64,000 bases of DNA from positions 3,048,001 to 3,112,000 of the forward strand of contig NZ_CP011994.1 in NCBI RefSeq assembly GCF_001632845.1, read 5' to 3'. Under the pieces are notes generated by a model that was not told the DNA's origin, made no database searches, and was given only the letters and a program-made list of their open reading frames with translations. Origin of the DNA: Ectothiorhodospira sp. BSL-9 (GTDB lineage: Bacteria > Pseudomonadota > Gammaproteobacteria > Ectothiorhodospirales > Ectothiorhodospiraceae). Positions 50,155 to 59,467 of this stretch are shown one piece after another (within the stretch, counting starts at the first letter, position 1; every line of letters begins with the position of its first letter). The position numbers were made by a program, and so were the translations under genes.

Positions 50155-50265
50155 TTTAACCTTCACGCAGCAGGGATTTACTGCAACCCGAGTGAAGATG
50201 CGACTCCCCCCCGGAGCTCAGGGCACCACGGGGCAGACGCGAGGTAAACCAGGAGTAGCCCCAAC

Positions 50266-52842
50266 ATGACGCGCATCCCGCTGCGCTATCTGACGGTCCT
50301 CATCCTGCTGGTGTTCATCGCCCTGAGCAGCCTTCTGGCCTACCGACTCGGCCTCAACGCGGCCGCCAATCATGTGGAAACCTCCGAGGCACGCCACCTC
50401 AAGGCACTGACCCAGCGCTTGCAGGATCACGCGGCGGACATGCTGGCACGGGGCGAGCACATGCGCTTGCAGCAGACATTGCAATCCATGAGCGAGGCGC
50501 TCGATGTCAATCTGGCCGTGATCCTGGGCGCGCAAGGCAAGATCCTTGTGGGGATGGATGGCCAACGCGTGGGAGAGCCCTGGGAAACCCTGAGCCCGCA
50601 TCCCCTGAACCCGGCCCGCTATCCCGACCTGTCGATCGCGACCCTGCTCGAGGATACCGGCCATGTCGGTAAAGTTTTCACCAGCGAATCCCGCAACGCC
50701 CTCCTGGCCGCCTTCCCGATCAACCAGGTATCCGACACACCCAGCCTCGCCGCGCAGGCGCCATCACAGGGGCTGATGCTGGTCCAACTGGACCTGGTCC
50801 CGGCAAAGACAGTAGCCCAGAGCAATGTGCGCGAACTCGTCCTCCAGTTCATTGGCTACCTGGCGCTGCTGGCCATCCTTGGGCTGATCTTCTTCCACTG
50901 GACAGTGACCAAGCGTGTGGAGCGTCTGGCCCGGGCCACGCGACAGTTTGCCGAAGGCGATCTGAATTCCCGCAGTGGCGTCACCGGGGGAGACGAACTG
51001 GCGGATCTTGGGCGCACCTTTGATCAGATGGTCACGCGCGAGGAAGCCGTCTTCAATGCCAAGGAGCGCGCCCAGGTCACCCTGGACTCCATTGGCGATG
51101 CGGTGGTCACCACCGATGCCGATGGACGCGTGGACTACCTCAATCCGGCGGCCGAAGCACTCACCGGCTGGCCAATGCTGGAGGCCCGTGGCAAGCGCCC
51201 GGACGAAATGTTCCAACTGGTCAATGAAACCAGCGGCGCCACGGTGCGTACCCCCTTGCACGCCTGTCTGCGGGAGGGTCGCAATGTGGGTCTGGCCAAT
51301 CACATCGTCATGATCACCCGGGATGGTCGCACCCGCGCCATCGAGGACTCCGCCGCACCGATCCGGGACCGTCAGGGGAATACCATCGGCGCCGTGCTGG
51401 TCTTTCATGACGTCACAAAGCCCCGGCAAATGGCGCGCAAGCTTTCATGGCAGGCCACCCATGATCCCCTCACCGGGCTGTTCAACCGGTTTGAATTCGA
51501 GCGCCGCCTGCAGGTGGCGCTCAAGCAGACCCGCGAACTCGAGGCCCACCACGCCCTGCTCTACATGGACCTGGACCAGTTCAAGGTGGTCAACGACACC
51601 TGCGGGCATGTGGCCGGAGATGAATTACTCAAGCAACTGGCCTTCACCCTCCTGGCCAAGATTCGTGACTCCGACACGCTGGCGCGCCTGGGCGGTGATG
51701 AATTCGGGGTCCTGCTGGAGCATTGCCCTCGCGAAAAGGCCCTGGAGATCGCCAATAACCTGCGTCAGACGGTGCGTCAGTTCCGGTTCGTCTGGCAGGG
51801 GCGGGTTTTCGAGGTGGGTATCAGCATCGGCGCCGTCATGCTCGAATCCACCGCCGAAGACATGACGGCAGTCCTCAGCGCCGCCGACATGGCCTGTTTC
51901 GCGGCCAAGGAGCGTGGTCGCGACCGCATTCATGTTTATCACCCTGACGATCAGGAGCTCATCCAGCGGCACGGAGAGATGGAGGCGGTCTCGCGGATCA
52001 ACCAGGCACTGGCGGAGCATCGCTTCAGGCTTTATGTGCAGCCCATCGTGCCCGTCACTGATCAGCAACACCCCCCGCACCAGGAGATCCTGTTGCGCAT
52101 GCTCGATGAGGAAGGCCGGGTGGTCATGCCAGGCGCCTTCATTCCCGCAGCGGAACGCTTTGGCCTGATGCCGGCGGTGGACCGCTGGGTGGTGCATCAT
52201 TTCTTCAGCCAGTTCGCCCATGTATTGAAGGAGGATCCTCGCCATGCATCCTCTTCCGACGGAACCCTCTATGCCATCAACCTCTCCGGCGCATCCTTGA
52301 ATGATGAGCAACTCCCCGGCTTTGTCATCCAGCAACTGGAGCGCTATCAGATCCCTGCCTCACGCATCTGTTTCGAGATCACCGAGACGGCGGCCATCGC
52401 CAACCTGACCCGGGCCAGACTGTTCATGAATGAACTGCGCCAGCGGGGTTGCCGTTTCGCCCTGGATGACTTCGGCACCGGCCTGTCGTCGTTCACCTAT
52501 CTCAAGCAACTTCCGGTGGACTACCTCAAGATCGACGGCAGCCTGGTGAGGGATATCGCCCGGGACCCCATCGATCGTTCCATGGTGGACGCCATCGCCC
52601 GCATCGGCCGGGTAATGGGCCTGCATACCATTGCCGAGTTCGTGGAAGACGATGCGGTGCTGGCCACCCTGGCCGAGCTGGGCGTGGATTTTGCGCAAGG
52701 CTACGGCATCGCACGGCCCGCGCCCCTGTCCCAGGCCACCCCACTTCAAGGGCCGCCTCGCCAGTCATCGGGCCCCGCAGTATCCGATCACCCAGGCCGC
52801 AACACCCTGGCGCGATCCCATTTGCCAAATCCCGAAGTTTGA
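50266..52842 (+). CDS. Membrane GGDEF/EAL c-di-GMP enzyme with HAMP and PAS
   Basis: An 858-residue protein. Two membrane helices (~6-26 and ~198-216) enclose a periplasmic sensor region; a HAMP segment, a PAS domain (~265-385) and then GGDEF and EAL domains follow. The GGDEF site is LARLGGDEFGVLL with an RDSD I-site before it, so cyclase activity is likely. In the EAL domain the signature reads EILLRM instead of EALLR, but the other catalytic stretches, FEITETAAI, DDFGTGLSSF and LKIDGSLV, are intact, so phosphodiesterase activity is also likely. AGGAG at 50251-50255 supports the start. It may be driven by the sigma-54-like promoter at 50140. Confidence 0.88.
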   Translation: MTRIPLRYLTVLILLVFIALSSLLAYRLGLNAAANHVETSEARHLKALTQRLQDHAADMLARGEHMRLQQTLQSMSEALDVNLAVILGAQGKILVGMDGQRVGEPWETLSPHPLNPARYPDLSIATLLEDTGHVGKVFTSESRNALLAAFPINQVSDTPSLAAQAPSQGLMLVQLDLVPAKTVAQSNVRELVLQFIGYLALLAILGLIFFHWTVTKRVERLARATRQFAEGDLNSRSGVTGGDELADLGRTFDQMVTREEAVFNAKERAQVTLDSIGDAVVTTDADGRVDYLNPAAEALTGWPMLEARGKRPDEMFQLVNETSGATVRTPLHACLREGRNVGLANHIVMITRDGRTRAIEDSAAPIRDRQGNTIGAVLVFHDVTKPRQMARKLSWQATHDPLTGLFNRFEFERRLQVALKQTRELEAHHALLYMDLDQFKVVNDTCGHVAGDELLKQLAFTLLAKIRDSDTLARLGGDEFGVLLEHCPREKALEIANNLRQTVRQFRFVWQGRVFEVGISIGAVMLESTAEDMTAVLSAADMACFAAKERGRDRIHVYHPDDQELIQRHGEMEAVSRINQALAEHRFRLYVQPIVPVTDQQHPPHQEILLRMLDEEGRVVMPGAFIPAAERFGLMPAVDRWVVHHFFSQFAHVLKEDPRHASSSDGTLYAINLSGASLNDEQLPGFVIQQLERYQIPASRICFEITETAAIANLTRARLFMNELRQRGCRFALDDFGTGLSSFTYLKQLPVDYLKIDGSLVRDIARDPIDRSMVDAIARIGRVMGLHTIAEFVEDDAVLATLAELGVDFAQGYGIARPAPLSQATPLQGPPRQSSGPAVSDHPGRNTLARSHLPNPEV

Positions 52843-52933
52843 TGTATCTTTGCGCACCTTGTCAGGCGGGGTCTCCCGTCAACCTGACATACACCCTTGC
52901 GACCCGGACTTCCCGGCCAGGGTGACGCACTTT

Positions 52934-53024
52934 GGAGAGGTGGCCGAGCGGTCGAAGGCGCACGCCTGGAAAGTGTGTATACGGTAACCCCGTATCGAGG
53001 GTTCGAATCCCTCCCTCTCCGCCA
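52934..53024 (+). tRNA. tRNA-Ser (GGA)
   Basis: A class II tRNA of 91 bases including an encoded CCA. The acceptor stem GGAGAGG pairs with CCTCTCC, the D arm reads GGCCGAGCGGTCGAAGGC, and the anticodon loop CTGGAAA holds GGA. A long variable arm (GTGTATACGGTAACCCCGTA region) typical of serine tRNA follows, then the T loop GTTCGAATC. A terminator follows 12 bases later. Confidence 0.93.
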
Positions 53025-53036
53025 ATTTTGCATGCC

Positions 53037-53066
53037 AAAAGCCACCGTTACGACGGTGGCTTTTTT
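53037..53066 (+). terminator. Rho-independent terminator after tRNA-Ser
   Basis: GCCACCGT (53041-53048) pairs perfectly with ACGGTGGC (53053-53060) around TACG, preceded by AAAA and followed by six T residues at 53061-53066. It ends the tRNA-Ser transcript. Confidence 0.9.
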
Positions 53067-53260
53067 GTTCGCTGCCTGCTTTTTGGCTGCCTGCCCGCCG
53101 CCAAACCTTGACCCCGCGCAGCAAAAGCCGCAATGCGCCGTGGCCGCCTTGCAACGCGCCTCCCGATGTAAGAACATCCGCCCGTTTGATTATTGCATTT
53201 ATACCCACATAAAAAGCATAAGGGTATATCCATTCTTCTGTGCACAAAGCGGGAGCATTC

Positions 53261-53569
53261 ATGGACCAAAGCACCATCGACCGCATCAAGGCGGATCCCA
53301 ACTTCCAGAGGCTGGTAAAAAAACGCTCACGCCTCGCCTGGAGCCTGAGCGCCATCATGCTGCTGGTTTACTACAGCTTCATCATGCTGGTGGCCTTCCT
53401 GCCTGATGTCCTGGCCATCCGTCCCTTTGGCGACAGCATCATCACCCTGGGCGTGCCCATGGGCGTAGGTATCATCCTGTTCGCCTTCATGCTCACCGGC
53501 ATCTACGTGTACAAGGCCAACACAGAATTTGACAAGCTGACCGCCGCCGTTAGGGAGAACGCTGAATGA
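53261..53569 (+). CDS. DUF485 membrane protein (YjcH-like), partner of ActP
   Basis: A 102-residue protein with two membrane helices ([20 protein letters not shown] and [20 protein letters not shown]), typical of the DUF485 family that precedes actP (E. coli yjcH-actP). The N-terminus [20 protein letters not shown] is the conserved start; GGGAG at 53250-53254 supports the ATG at 53261 over one seven codons upstream. The stop overlaps the actP start by four bases (ATGA), so the proteins are made in step. Its precise role in acetate uptake is not known. Confidence 0.88.
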   Translation: MDQSTIDRIKADPNFQRLVKKRSRLAWSLSAIMLLVYYSFIMLVAFLPDVLAIRPFGDSIITLGVPMGVGIILFAFMLTGIYVYKANTEFDKLTAAVRENAE

Positions 53570-55221
53570 AGCCCTTGATCACCTTTATCCTGCTAGCCAT
53601 CCTGATCACCTGCGGGGTGGCCCTGGCGCAACCGGCTGATGTGACCGAGGCTGTGGGCGGCAGCAGCTGGACCTCCAGCATCATGTTCATCCTCTTCGTG
53701 GTCGGCACCATGGGCGTCACCTACTGGGCCTCGCGTCGCACCAAGACCGCCTCGGACTTCTACACCGCGGGTGGCGGCATCACCGGTTTCCAAAATGGCC
53801 TGGCCATCTCTGGCGACTACATGTCGGCGGCCTCCTTCCTGGGGATCACCGCGCTGGTGTACACCTCCGGCTTCGACGGCCTGATCTACTCCATCGGCTT
53901 CCTGGTAGGCTGGCCAGTGATCATGTTCATCATGTCCGAGCGCCTGAGAAACCTGGGCAAGTTCACCTTTTCTGATGTGGTGTCCTTCCGCTTTCAGCAG
54001 ATCCCCATCCGGGTGTTCTCCGCCTTTGCCGGCATCACCATCGTGCTGCTGTACCTGATCGCCCAGATGGTGGGCGCTGGCGCCCTGGTCCAGACCCTGT
54101 TCGGCATGAGCTTTGAGGCCGCCGTGATCATCGTCGGCATTCTGATCATCGGCTATGTGACCTTCGGGGGCATGCTGGCTACCACCTGGGTGCAGATCAT
54201 CAAGGCCGTGCTGCTGCTCTCTGGCGCCACCTTCATCGCCGGGATGTCGCTTTACTTCTACGGCTTCAGCCTGGAGGGCCTGTTCCAGGGGGCCTCCGAC
54301 CGTCATGCCCTGGGTGAGGACATCTTCAAGGTGGGCGGCCTGGTGAGCGACCCCATCTCCGCCATCTCGCTGGGTATTGCCCTGATGTTCGGTACCGCCG
54401 GTCTGCCGCATATCCTGATGCGCTTCTTCACGGTGCCCAGTGCCAAGGAAGCACGCAAGTCGGTCTTCTACGCCACCGGCTTCATCGGCTACTTCTATGT
54501 ACTGACCTTCATCATCGGCATGGGCGCCATCGCCTTCGTCATGGGCAACCCGAACTACTTCGACGAGACCGGGCGCATGTTCGGCGGCGACAACATGCCG
54601 GCAGTCCACCTGGCCCATGCCCTGGGTGGCGATCTGTTCCTGGGCTTCATCTCAGCTGTAGCCTTCGCCACCATCCTGGCAGTGGTGGCCGGCCTGACCC
54701 TGGCGGGCGCCTCGGCCATCTCCAACGACCTGTATGCCAATGTGATCAACAAGAATGCCACCAGCCAGCAGGAGATGCGTGTCTCCCGGGTGGCCACGAT
54801 CATCCTGGGCATCATCGCCGTGCTGCTGGGAATTGCCTTCCAGAGTCAGAACATCGCCTTCCTGGTGGGCCTGGCCTTCACCATCGCCGCCTCCACCACC
54901 TTCCCGGTGCTGATCATGTCCATGTACTGGCATGACATGACCACCCGCGGAGCGGTGATCGGTGGCTCCCTGGGTCTGATCTCCGCCGTGATCATGGTGG
55001 TACTCAGCCCCAACGTGTGGGTACAGGTCCTGGGCAATGAAGAGGCCATCGTGCCCTACAGCAACCCGGCATTGTTCACGGTGGCCATCGCCTTCCTGGG
55101 TATCTGGGTCTTCTCCAAGCTGGACCGCTCCAAGCGGGCTGCCGAGGACCGTCGCCGGTTCGAGGCCCAGTACATCCGCTCCCAGACGGGCATTGGCATC
55201 AACAAGGCCGCGGAGCATTGA
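53566..55221 (+). CDS. actP: Cation/acetate symporter ActP
   Basis: A 551-residue SSS-family transporter with a cleavable signal peptide ([15 protein letters not shown]) as in ActP. Marked stretches are [60 protein letters not shown] and [20 protein letters not shown], all typical of acetate/glycolate symporters. It is the second gene of the DUF485-actP pair. Together with isocitrate lyase and AceK further on, it indicates growth on, or photoassimilation of, acetate. Two stem-loops follow directly after the stop (55229-55293) and probably end the transcript. Confidence 0.92.
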   Translation: MKPLITFILLAILITCGVALAQPADVTEAVGGSSWTSSIMFILFVVGTMGVTYWASRRTKTASDFYTAGGGITGFQNGLAISGDYMSAASFLGITALVYTSGFDGLIYSIGFLVGWPVIMFIMSERLRNLGKFTFSDVVSFRFQQIPIRVFSAFAGITIVLLYLIAQMVGAGALVQTLFGMSFEAAVIIVGILIIGYVTFGGMLATTWVQIIKAVLLLSGATFIAGMSLYFYGFSLEGLFQGASDRHALGEDIFKVGGLVSDPISAISLGIALMFGTAGLPHILMRFFTVPSAKEARKSVFYATGFIGYFYVLTFIIGMGAIAFVMGNPNYFDETGRMFGGDNMPAVHLAHALGGDLFLGFISAVAFATILAVVAGLTLAGASAISNDLYANVINKNATSQQEMRVSRVATIILGIIAVLLGIAFQSQNIAFLVGLAFTIAASTTFPVLIMSMYWHDMTTRGAVIGGSLGLISAVIMVVLSPNVWVQVLGNEEAIVPYSNPALFTVAIAFLGIWVFSKLDRSKRAAEDRRRFEAQYIRSQTGIGINKAAEH

Positions 55222-55228
55222 TGCCCCC

Positions 55229-55293
55229 GGCGTGACCCTTGAGGTCACGCCAACCGGCGGGTGGGGCATGGCATACTGAGATAGCCATGCCCC
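55229..55293 (+). terminator. Two consecutive stem-loops after actP
   Basis: First hairpin: GGCGTGACC (55229-55237) with GGTCACGCC (55243-55251). Second: GGGGCATGGC (55263-55272) with GCCATGCCCC (55284-55293). Neither has a T run, so they may act as Rho-dependent or mRNA-stabilising structures rather than simple terminators. The remaining 55294-55557 holds no other gene; a short palindrome (CCTGCC/GGCAGG, about 55335-55353) is the only further structure seen. Confidence 0.5.
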
Positions 55294-55557
55294 TGCCCAC
55301 CACCTATTCATCATTCATCCATCTGCGTCGCCCCTGCCGCATCCAGGCAGGGCGACTTACCCCGCATCGATTGCCCACTGGCTGGCATGCCCATGCCGGC
55401 AGCGCATGGCGTCACCTGGACGCGCGCAAGGGGCCCAGGGCTCAAGACCCTCCATCACCCATCAAAAGGCAGACGCGACTTCAACGACCGCGAAGGTGGA
55501 TCGACGCGCGCCCAGCCATTACCCTTGAAAATCTCCACCGCCCTGACGAGGATCCCC

Positions 55558-57018
55558 ATGCCCCCATCCGCCACCATCCCATCTGCCCGCCGACGCGCCA
55601 CCCTGCTTGTACTGGCCCTGCTGCTTGGCCTGGCAATGCTCATCCTGGGAGCCAACCACCTGGTGCACCGGGCGGGTGCGGATCAGGTGGAGGCCACGCT
55701 GCAGGCATGGCAGGATCAGGACCCGGATGTCCCGGGCCTGCATTTGCGCTGGGCTGATTACGATCGCGACAGTGGCGATCTGCAGTACCGCGTGCGCTAC
55801 GTCCCCGAGGCCAACAGCCTGCCATGGCAGCTATTGGCGGACCTGCAGGGAACCAACACCCCCAGGCTGGAGACCTCAGGCAGCGCCCAGGTCACCACCC
55901 GCGGCCTTGTCGGCCTGCTGGGTACGGCCGCCCAGGTGGAAGGCGCCCTCGGGGTCTCCGACACCTGGCGGGCCATCCTGCCCGATTTTGAAGGCCAGGA
56001 GTGGCTTCGCTACCACGTGAATGTGGACACCCGCGGGCGACACCAGCTCGTTCTGGCTGGCCTCCCCTATGAAGGTGACATCATGGACGACCGGGGCAAA
56101 CGCACCGGCGAGACCACATGGCGACCCTGGTCCCTTGAGACCCGACTGGCCAGCGAGGATCGTATCGCGCATCTTGAAGCCTCCCTGCCGCGGCTGTGGC
56201 TCAGGGAGCAAGGTGGCGAACTGGATACCCTGGTAGAAAATCTGACCCTGCGGATGGAAGATGCATTCCTGGAAGAAGGCCTGCTGACCCTTGGCGCCGC
56301 CAACCTGTCCGTGGGGCAATTTTCCCTGGAGGACCCGGATAACACGCTGGTCCTGAGAGACTTGGCCATGAACTGGCACAACCACCGCGACAAGGACCGG
56401 TTCCGTGACCGCATGGATCTCTCCCTGGGGCGGGTGAACATCAATGGCGACCGGGTTCTGGATGAGGCGCGCCTGCAACTGAGCTCCGATCTTGGGTTTG
56501 AGCCCTTGCGTGACCTGATGACCCTATCGGAAAGCCTGGACCTGGAGGGTGATCTGAGTCAGCGCGAAGCCGAGCGACTGGCGGCAGCCTTCACCACCCT
56601 GCTTCGCCAGGGGGGCGAGATCAGACTGGAGCAGCTGTCATTGACGCAGGAAGCGCACGGCAGTTTCAAAGGCCATGCAGCCCTGGGACTGACGAAGAAC
56701 CCAGAATTCACCCTGGGTGGCGAACTCCAGCAGCTGGACAATCTTTACGGGGATGTCCGGCTCACCTTTGACGAACCCCTGGCCCAGTCACTCATGGAAC
56801 GATCCATCCGCGCCCAATGGCCCCACGTCAGCGAGGCGCACGTGGAGCAGATGGTGGCGCAGCAATGGCGGGAATGGTCGGCCATCCTGGGGATGATGCC
56901 CTTTGTCACCGCATGGGAGGATGAGCGCATCACCCTGGCGCTGGAACTGGAGGCCGGTGTACTCAAGGTGGAGGGCCGCCAGGTGATGAACCTGCGGGAC
57001 GTGATGGGGATGTTCTAG
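55558..57018 (+). CDS. DUF945 (YdgA-like) membrane-anchored protein
   Basis: A 486-residue protein with one N-terminal membrane helix (TLLVLALLLGLAMLILGANH) and a large periplasmic part. The pattern fits the DUF945 family (E. coli YdgA and YihF): a repeated beta-rich architecture with segments such as LVHRAGADQVEATLQAWQDQ, WLRYHVNVDTRGRHQLVLAG and LSLTQEAHGSFKGHAALGLT. Function is unknown; it is assumed to act in the envelope. The ATG at 55558 has GAGG upstream; a longer frame starting at 55387 has an unlikely extension before the membrane helix. It converges on purU with eight bases between the stops. Confidence 0.75.
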   Translation: MPPSATIPSARRRATLLVLALLLGLAMLILGANHLVHRAGADQVEATLQAWQDQDPDVPGLHLRWADYDRDSGDLQYRVRYVPEANSLPWQLLADLQGTNTPRLETSGSAQVTTRGLVGLLGTAAQVEGALGVSDTWRAILPDFEGQEWLRYHVNVDTRGRHQLVLAGLPYEGDIMDDRGKRTGETTWRPWSLETRLASEDRIAHLEASLPRLWLREQGGELDTLVENLTLRMEDAFLEEGLLTLGAANLSVGQFSLEDPDNTLVLRDLAMNWHNHRDKDRFRDRMDLSLGRVNINGDRVLDEARLQLSSDLGFEPLRDLMTLSESLDLEGDLSQREAERLAAAFTTLLRQGGEIRLEQLSLTQEAHGSFKGHAALGLTKNPEFTLGGELQQLDNLYGDVRLTFDEPLAQSLMERSIRAQWPHVSEAHVEQMVAQQWREWSAILGMMPFVTAWEDERITLALELEAGVLKVEGRQVMNLRDVMGMF

Positions 57019-57026
57019 CAGGCGGC

Positions 57027-57890
57027 CTAGCTGAACACCACCGTCTTGTTGCCATGAATCAGCACCCGGTCCTCCAGGTGGTAGCGCAGCCCCCTGGAGA
57101 GCACCGTGCGCTCCACATCCCGTCCCAGGCGCACCAGGTCATCCACCGTATGGTCATGCCCCACCCGGATCACATCCTGCTCGATGATGGGCCCTTCATC
57201 CAGCTGATCGGTCACATAGTGGCAGGTGGCTCCGATCAGCTTCACACCCCGCTCGAAGGCCTTGTGATAGGGCCTGGCGCCCACGAACGACGGCAGGAAG
57301 CTGTGATGGATATTGATCACCCGCCCGGCAAAGCGCTGGCACATATCCGGCGGCAGGATCTGCATGTACCGGGCCAGCACGACCACATCCGCCCGGGCCT
57401 CCTCCACCAGGGATGAGACCCGCTCAAAGGCCGCCTCCTTGCGTTTTGGCTCCACCGGCACGTGGTAATAGGGGATGCCATGCCACTCCACGTAGTCCCG
57501 CATGGTGTCGTGATTGGAGATCACGCAGGGGATCTCCAGAAACATCTCCTGACTGCGCCAGCGATAGAGCAGATCCGTCAGGCAATGATCCAGACGACTC
57601 ACCAGCGGCACCACCCGGGGTGGCCGGCAGGCATCGGTGACCTGCCAGCGCATCCCATAAGACTCGGCGATGGGTGCAAAGGCCTCCCTCAGGCCCTGGA
57701 CATCGAAGGGTAGCGTGTCGGCATCGATCTCGTAACGCATGAAAAACCAGCCCGCCACCGGATCACAGTGCTGACTCGCCTCCGTGATGGACCCACCATG
57801 GCCCGCCAGAAACCCGCTCACCGCAGCCACGATGCCCACCCGATCCGGGCAGGACACCGTGAGGCGAAAACGACGCGGCATGCAGGACAT
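57027..57890 (-). CDS. purU: Formyltetrahydrofolate deformylase PurU
   Basis: A 287-residue enzyme that hydrolyses 10-formyltetrahydrofolate to tetrahydrofolate and formate, balancing one-carbon pools. The N-terminal ~85 residues form an ACT regulatory domain (FRLTVSCPDRVGIVAAVSGF, SITEASQHCD). The catalytic formyltransferase fold follows, with the catalytic Asn-His in VINIHHSFLPSFVGARPYHK and the aspartate in GATCHYVTDQLDEGPIIEQD. Length matches E. coli PurU (280). An ATG nine bases downstream (57881) is another possible start. Confidence 0.93.
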   Translation of the reverse strand: MSCMPRRFRLTVSCPDRVGIVAAVSGFLAGHGGSITEASQHCDPVAGWFFMRYEIDADTLPFDVQGLREAFAPIAESYGMRWQVTDACRPPRVVPLVSRLDHCLTDLLYRWRSQEMFLEIPCVISNHDTMRDYVEWHGIPYYHVPVEPKRKEAAFERVSSLVEEARADVVVLARYMQILPPDMCQRFAGRVINIHHSFLPSFVGARPYHKAFERGVKLIGATCHYVTDQLDEGPIIEQDVIRVGHDHTVDDLVRLGRDVERTVLSRGLRYHLEDRVLIHGNKTVVFS

Positions 57891-57901
57891 GGGCAGGGCC
57901 T

Positions 57902-58669
57902 TCAGCAGCGTGCACCAAAGGTCAGATCAGGGCAGGAACGGGTCACCGACTTGCCCGACTCGATCCAGCCCATGATGCCCTCGGTCACATTGTGAACCCG
58001 TTCGTACCCCCCCTGCTCTGCCATGGCCTGGGAGAGAAAGGCGGTACGATTGCCCACCCGGCAGATGATCACAAAGGGCTCATCCCGATCCACCAGGCGA
58101 TCCACCTCCCCAGGAAACTCCGGGTTGAAGCGCCCTTGCTCGTCGAAGGCCGTGAGAAGCACACTGCCCTCCACCACCCCGGTCTGCTGCCACTCATCGG
58201 GACGGCGGATATCGATCAGGGTCACCCCCGACTCCAGCAGGGCCTCCAGCTCAGCATTGCTCACGTTCGAGTAAGCAGGACCTTCCATGCGAACCAGCTC
58301 CACCTCAAAGCGCAGCGTGGCGTCCGGCGGAATCACACCACCGGCCCCACGGGAGCCATAAGCCAGATGGGGCGGGATCACAAGCTCCCGCTTGCCGCCC
58401 TCCTTCATGCCCTCAAGCCCCATCTCCCAACCCGGAATCACCTGACCCTGGCCCAGCACGAGGCGCAGCGGCTCACCCCGGTCATGACTGGAATCAAACC
58501 GGGTGCCATCCTCCAGCCAGCCGGTGTAATGCACATGCAACGTATGGTGCATCTGTGCCCGATCACCCTCGCCCGCCTCGATCTCCTTGATCTGAACCTC
58601 CGCCGAGGCATACCCCGCAGCCAGCAACAAGGCAGCACACAGCACAGCGAAAAGACGTCGGATCAGCAT
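57902..58669 (-). CDS. Exported FKBP-type prolyl isomerase fused to a rhodanese domain
   Basis: A 255-residue periplasmic protein. A signal peptide ([20 protein letters not shown], cleavage near ASA) leads to an FKBP domain (~25-130): [40 protein letters not shown], and [21 protein letters not shown] rhodanese domain follows (~135-245), with [10 protein letters not shown] and the active-site loop CRVGNR, cysteine intact. Both domains look catalytically complete. Prolyl isomerases with a rhodanese tail are unusual; in a sulfur bacterium this could couple envelope protein folding to sulfane-sulfur handling. It lies 11 bases from purU on the same strand. Confidence 0.85.
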   Translation of the reverse strand: MLIRRLFAVLCAALLLAAGYASAEVQIKEIEAGEGDRAQMHHTLHVHYTGWLEDGTRFDSSHDRGEPLRLVLGQGQVIPGWEMGLEGMKEGGKRELVIPPHLAYGSRGAGGVIPPDATLRFEVELVRMEGPAYSNVSNAELEALLESGVTLIDIRRPDEWQQTGVVEGSVLLTAFDEQGRFNPEFPGEVDRLVDRDEPFVIICRVGNRTAFLSQAMAEQGGYERVHNVTEGIMGWIESGKSVTRSCPDLTFGARC

Positions 58670-58695
58670 GGTTTCACCTCAAAAACGGGTCATAA

Positions 58696-59187
58696 TCAGC
58701 CAGGGCGCACCACAATACCATCTTCGTCCGCGAACAGCAGATCCCCCGGTCGGAATTCCACGCCCGCAAAGCGCACGGGGATATTCTCCTGCCCCACGCC
58801 CATCTTCCGGCTCTTGAGCGGATGCGTGGCCATGGCCTTCACCCCCAGGGACAACTCACCGCAGGCCCGGGAATCCCGGATACAGCCATACATCACCACA
58901 CCCGCCCAGCCGTTCTTCACCGCCAGGATGGCCAGCTGATCCCCCAGCATGGCGCAGCGCATGGAGCCCCCGGCATCCACCACCAGCACCTTGCCCCGTC
59001 CATCGGTGCCCAGCATCTCCCGTACCTTGGAGTTATCCTCAAAACACTTCAAGGTCACGATCTCGCCGCAAAAGGCCTTCTCGCCGCCAAAATCCCGAAA
59101 GATCGGCTCACACACCTGGATATCGCCGTCCTCGTGCTCATCACACAGATCCGCCGTACCCTGAAAATTCAATCGCTCAGATGCCAT
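58696..59187 (-). CDS. rraA: RraA-family protein
   Basis: A 163-residue protein with the RraA fold. Key stretches are [60 protein letters not shown], and [14 protein letters not shown], the last being the substrate/metal-binding region in aldolase members. Proteins of this length in gammaproteobacteria are usually called ribonuclease E activity regulator A, though many homologues are 4-hydroxy-4-methyl-2-oxoglutarate/oxaloacetate aldolases. The metal-binding Asp after GCIRDS is present, so both roles remain open. A TCAGGAG element lies just before the ATG. Confidence 0.88.
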   Translation of the reverse strand: MASERLNFQGTADLCDEHEDGDIQVCEPIFRDFGGEKAFCGEIVTLKCFEDNSKVREMLGTDGRGKVLVVDAGGSMRCAMLGDQLAILAVKNGWAGVVMYGCIRDSRACGELSLGVKAMATHPLKSRKMGVGQENIPVRFAGVEFRPGDLLFADEDGIVVRPG

Positions 59188-59236
59188 CTACACACTCCTG
59201 ATTTTTTCAGCCCAAGTCTGTCAGCCCAAAATGTAA

Positions 59237-59356
59237 GGGCCAGGGTGGGGCCGGGTGGCCTGTAAGCGGGTGTCAGCCGCATGGATGCGGCTGTCAAGCC
59301 TACAAGGACGTATTCACGGCGTCCCGCGGTCAGGCCACCCGGCCCCACCCTGGCCC
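59237..59356. repeat. 120-base element with perfect 26-bp inverted ends
   Basis: Arms 59237-59262 and 59331-59356 are exact reverse complements. Between them is a second hairpin (AGCCGCAT/ATGCGGCT, 59275-59292) and the word GGACGTATTCACGGCGTC, which I recall as recurring in intergenic repeats of many proteobacteria. The whole resembles a MITE- or REP-type mobile repeat, lying between rraA and aceA. It is not related to the repeats at 4-6 kb. Confidence 0.75.
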
Positions 59357-59390
59357 GTTCGCAAGCCCGCATAGCAATGGGCTGCCAAAC

Positions 59391-59427
59391 AAAAAGGCCG
59401 CATCCCCCGTTCCCGGTTGATGCGGCC
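59391..59427 (-). terminator. Rho-independent terminator of aceA
   Basis: On the minus strand GGCCGCATC (59427-59419) pairs with GATGCGGCC (59404-59396), followed by five T residues (AAAAA at 59391-59395 on the plus strand). It begins 40 bases after the aceA stop. Confidence 0.88.
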
Positions 59428-59467
59428 CTTGAAGATCCCGTTCAGGTCGGGTCAGCCCAGGCAGGCC

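Noticed and set aside
53037-53066. Attachment site at the 3' end of tRNA-Ser
   Set aside because: The tRNA is followed directly by its own terminator and then ordinary chromosomal genes; no integrase or direct repeat of the tRNA end is seen.
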